Below, one piece after another: positions 5,779-7,624 of a DNA stretch of 7,624 bases (the stretch's first letter is position 1; each line of letters starts with the position of its first letter). This stretch comes from Lutispora sp. (GTDB taxonomy: Bacteria > Bacillota > Clostridia > Lutisporales > Lutisporaceae): positions 1-7,624 of the forward strand of contig JAUQXG010000272.1 of assembly GCA_030834765.1 (NCBI GenBank). The letters are read 5' to 3'. The notes beneath the pieces are model-generated. The model made no database searches and was not told the origin of the DNA. It saw only the letters and a list, made by a program, of their open reading frames with translations. The position numbers and the translations under genes are program-made.

Positions 5779-7533
5779 TTATGCATATTTTATTGAAATT
5801 GTCACTTCTGTCCCCTTGCCATATTCACTATTGATTTCTATCTTGCCATTATGTGCTTCTACGATTTGCTTTGCAATAGAAAGTCCAAGGCCAGTTCCAC
5901 CCATCATACGTGACCTAGCTTTATCCACTCTATAAAACCTTTCAAACAGTCTTGGCAAATCTTCCTTAGGTATTCCGATTCCATTGTCTGCTACCTTGAT
6001 TATTACATACTCCATTTGGCGTTCCAAAGAGACTTTTATAACACCCTTTTCTGGGGTATATTTTATTGCATTGCTTATTATATTTATGATTACCTGCTCC
6101 ATTCTATCCTTATCGCCTTCAATTTCAATGATGTCATGCTCCCCTTCAAAAGAAAGAGTTTGGTTCTTTTGTTTTGCAGACATGTTCATTTTATAAACAC
6201 AGTCCTCTAGGATATCATATATATTAATTATTCTCATATTCCATTGCGTTTTATCATATTCAAGCCTAGAAAGCTGAAGAAGATCTTTCACCAATCTGGT
6301 CATTCTATCTGATTCGCTATCTATTACTTTTAAGAATTTGACTGCTACCTCTTTAGACTCTATGGCACCATCCAACAAGGTCTCCGTATAGCTCTTTATT
6401 GTTGTTAGCGGAGTCCTTAGCTCATGTGATACATTGGCGACGAATTCTTTTCTCATCCTATCCAGTCTTTCTTGCTCTGTTACATCCTGAAGTACAAGTA
6501 TCGCACCTGCCGCTTCATTTTTTTCATTGTTAAAGGAAACCATATTAAATTTTATGATATTTTTTCCTACAGAAATAAGACTATTGTTCAATTCGATACC
6601 TTCAAATAAGTCTTTTGTACTAAGCTCTAGTTTAAGGCTATTGATGATATCATCAAATCTCTTATCTTCGATTTCACCCTTGTCTATATTCAAAAGCTTA
6701 AATGCAGCAGGATTTGCATGTAATACAGTACCGCTTGCATTGACAGCTATCACACCATCTGTCATGTGGGTCAAAATAGTTTCTACTTTATTCTTTTCGC
6801 TATACATTTCATCTAAAGTATCCTTCAGCCTTACTGTCAGAAAGTTAAACATCTCTGTAAGCTGGCCTATTTCATCGTCGGACTTCACAGGAATTACCTG
6901 GCTAAAGTCCCCTTCAGCTAGCTTCTCAGCCTTTGTCGTAACTTCCTTTATTGGTCCTGTAATCGTCTTTGCAAGGAGTATTCCTAAAAGTACTGTAACA
7001 CAAAGAGCCCATATTGTAGCGGTGGTAAGGATACTTTTAATATTTTCTAAGGATTCATTTACCTCGCTCATGTCAGCTATCATATATATAGCACCTTGAA
7101 GCTCATTGCTTGAGGATATGATAGGAATCGCAATGCTTTTATAATTTCTCTTATAGTCCCCTGCATCATCGGAGCTTATTTCTCTTTGTCCAGACAACGC
7201 CCTAGCTATAACCTCGTCGTATATAGGATAGCTAACCAGATCTCCCCCGCTGCCTACAGGTTTCCCATTGCTGTTTAAAACCAGTACGGTTTTTATTTGT
7301 TCTCTTTGGCTTATTAGCCAAAGCTCTACCTGCTCCTGTATATTGGGGGCTCCTGCCATCTTGTCACGAATAATATCTGATAAGCTATCTGCTTTAAGGG
7401 TCAGCATTTTTGTCATACTATTTATTTGATGTTTCTTTTCAGCTTCACTGATATAAACGCCGATAATTGACATGGCAAGCCACACCAACAAAACATATAT
7501 AATTACTAGCTTCCATTGGATGCTTTTAAACAT
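5779..7533 (-). CDS. walK: WalK/YycG sensor histidine kinase
   Basis: WalK senses envelope state and phosphorylates WalR. The 584-aa protein has the full WalK layout: membrane helix 1 (about 7-28), an extracytoplasmic sensor of about 140 residues (30-168, PAS/Cache-like), membrane helix 2 (about 170-190), HAMP (about 191-243), cytoplasmic PAS (about 250-355), HisKA with phospho-acceptor H370 in ANVSHELRTPL, and HATPase_c with N-box N488 (IISNAIKYTP), DNGIGIP (516-522), the FERFYRVDKAR segment and GGTGLGLS (545-552). It looks complete and active. The Shine-Dalgarno AAGGAAGGGG (7541-7550) lies 7 nt before the ATG. It follows the walR stop by 66 nt. No terminator is seen after it. Within the cytoplasmic PAS, a residue matching a metal ligand of S. 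aureus WalK is Gln (Q349). Confidence 0.96.
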   Translation of the reverse strand: MFKSIQWKLVIIYVLLVWLAMSIIGVYISEAEKKHQINSMTKMLTLKADSLSDIIRDKMAGAPNIQEQVELWLISQREQIKTVLVLNSNGKPVGSGGDLVSYPIYDEVIARALSGQREISSDDAGDYKRNYKSIAIPIISSSNELQGAIYMIADMSEVNESLENIKSILTTATIWALCVTVLLGILLAKTITGPIKEVTTKAEKLAEGDFSQVIPVKSDDEIGQLTEMFNFLTVRLKDTLDEMYSEKNKVETILTHMTDGVIAVNASGTVLHANPAAFKLLNIDKGEIEDKRFDDIINSLKLELSTKDLFEGIELNNSLISVGKNIIKFNMVSFNNEKNEAAGAILVLQDVTEQERLDRMRKEFVANVSHELRTPLTTIKSYTETLLDGAIESKEVAVKFLKVIDSESDRMTRLVKDLLQLSRLEYDKTQWNMRIINIYDILEDCVYKMNMSAKQKNQTLSFEGEHDIIEIEGDKDRMEQVIINIISNAIKYTPEKGVIKVSLERQMEYVIIKVADNGIGIPKEDLPRLFERFYRVDKARSRMMGGTGLGLSIAKQIVEAHNGKIEINSEYGKGTEVTISIKYA

Positions 7534-7575
7534 GGGATAACCCCTTCCTTGCAGCTTTGCCGCATCAAAATCAAA

Positions 7576-7598
7576 TTGAAAAGGCGCAGACTTTTCAA
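7576..7598 (-). other. Hairpin in the walR-walK gap
   Basis: TTGAAAAG (7598-7591) and CTTTTCAA (7583-7576) form a perfect 8-bp stem with a 7-nt loop, beginning 1 nt after the walR stop. The transcript continues UUUGAUUUUG, a broken U-run. The stem is AU-rich, so at most it is a leaky attenuator or a processing site that would set the walR to walK ratio. It ends about 42 nt before the walK ATG. Confidence 0.45.
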
Positions 7599-7599
7599 C

Positions 7600-7624
7600 C
7601 TATACCCTCCTGAAGTAATATCCA
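7600..7624 (-). CDS. walR: C-terminal end of a response regulator, probably WalR (truncated by window edge)
   Basis: The minus strand enters in frame and reads GYYFRRV followed by TAG (7602-7600). OmpR-family regulators of the WalR type end in a winged-helix hairpin with the pattern GVGYYxR, so these seven residues, directly before walK, fit the 3' end of walR. The evidence is short but the gene order is the standard one. The last codons contain an AGGAGG Shine-Dalgarno-like run (7606-7611). Confidence 0.75.

Noticed and set aside
6527..7099. A 190-codon open frame on the plus strand, with hydrophobic content.
   Set aside because: It lies wholly antisense to walK, whose domains and motifs are intact. 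It has no convincing ribosome binding site, and its composition is that of reversed kinase codons.
1..7624. Search for tRNA, rRNA, CRISPR, insertion sequences, attachment sites and riboswitch-like leaders.
   Set aside because: The window is almost filled by coding sequence. The gaps are 165-169 nt at most and hold only promoters and simple hairpins, and no repeat-spacer pattern, transposase or cloverleaf was seen.

Overview
The window is AT-rich and reads almost entirely on the minus strand. Codon use, strong Shine-Dalgarno sites, TTG starts and gene content point to a low-GC Gram-positive bacterium. Because murA and an extra secreted protein sit inside the cluster, a member of the Clostridia seems more likely than a Bacillus or Staphylococcus relative. 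This is inference; genus cannot be fixed from the window.

The region is a WalRK (YycFG) cell-wall homeostasis locus. In transcription order, from high to low coordinate, it holds: the last codons of a response regulator, probably walR (7600-7624); the sensor kinase walK (5779-7533); an unrecognised secreted protein with an Ig-like beta pattern (5062-5613); walH/yycH (3486-4931); walI/yycI (2598-3470); murA (1184-2446); walJ/yycJ (217-1014); and the acidic N-terminus of a gene in the place where HtrA-type proteases usually follow walJ (1-143).

The genes fit one theme. WalK senses the envelope state and phosphorylates WalR. WalH and WalI are single-pass membrane proteins that modulate WalK. 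MurA makes the first committed peptidoglycan precursor. WalJ is a metallo-hydrolase tied to wall metabolism and division. Good sigma-A-like promoters can be read before murA, walJ, the window-edge gene and the secreted protein, so the cluster is probably several transcription units. A 46-nt hairpin followed by a U-run separates murA from walJ.

The most interesting signal lies between walK and the secreted protein: a perfect match to the published WalR recognition pattern (two TGTAAY-type hexamers separated by 5 bp, 5720-5736), overlapping the -35 of a plausible promoter. It suggests that the unknown protein belongs to the WalR regulon and may be a new extracytoplasmic part of this system. Secondary points are a His-to-Gln change at a metal-ligand position of the WalK cytoplasmic PAS domain, a hairpin plus mini-ORF at the walR-walK junction, and several 5'-UTR hairpins. 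No RNA genes, CRISPR arrays, insertion sequences or attachment sites were seen, and no gene-free stretch exceeds 300 bases.
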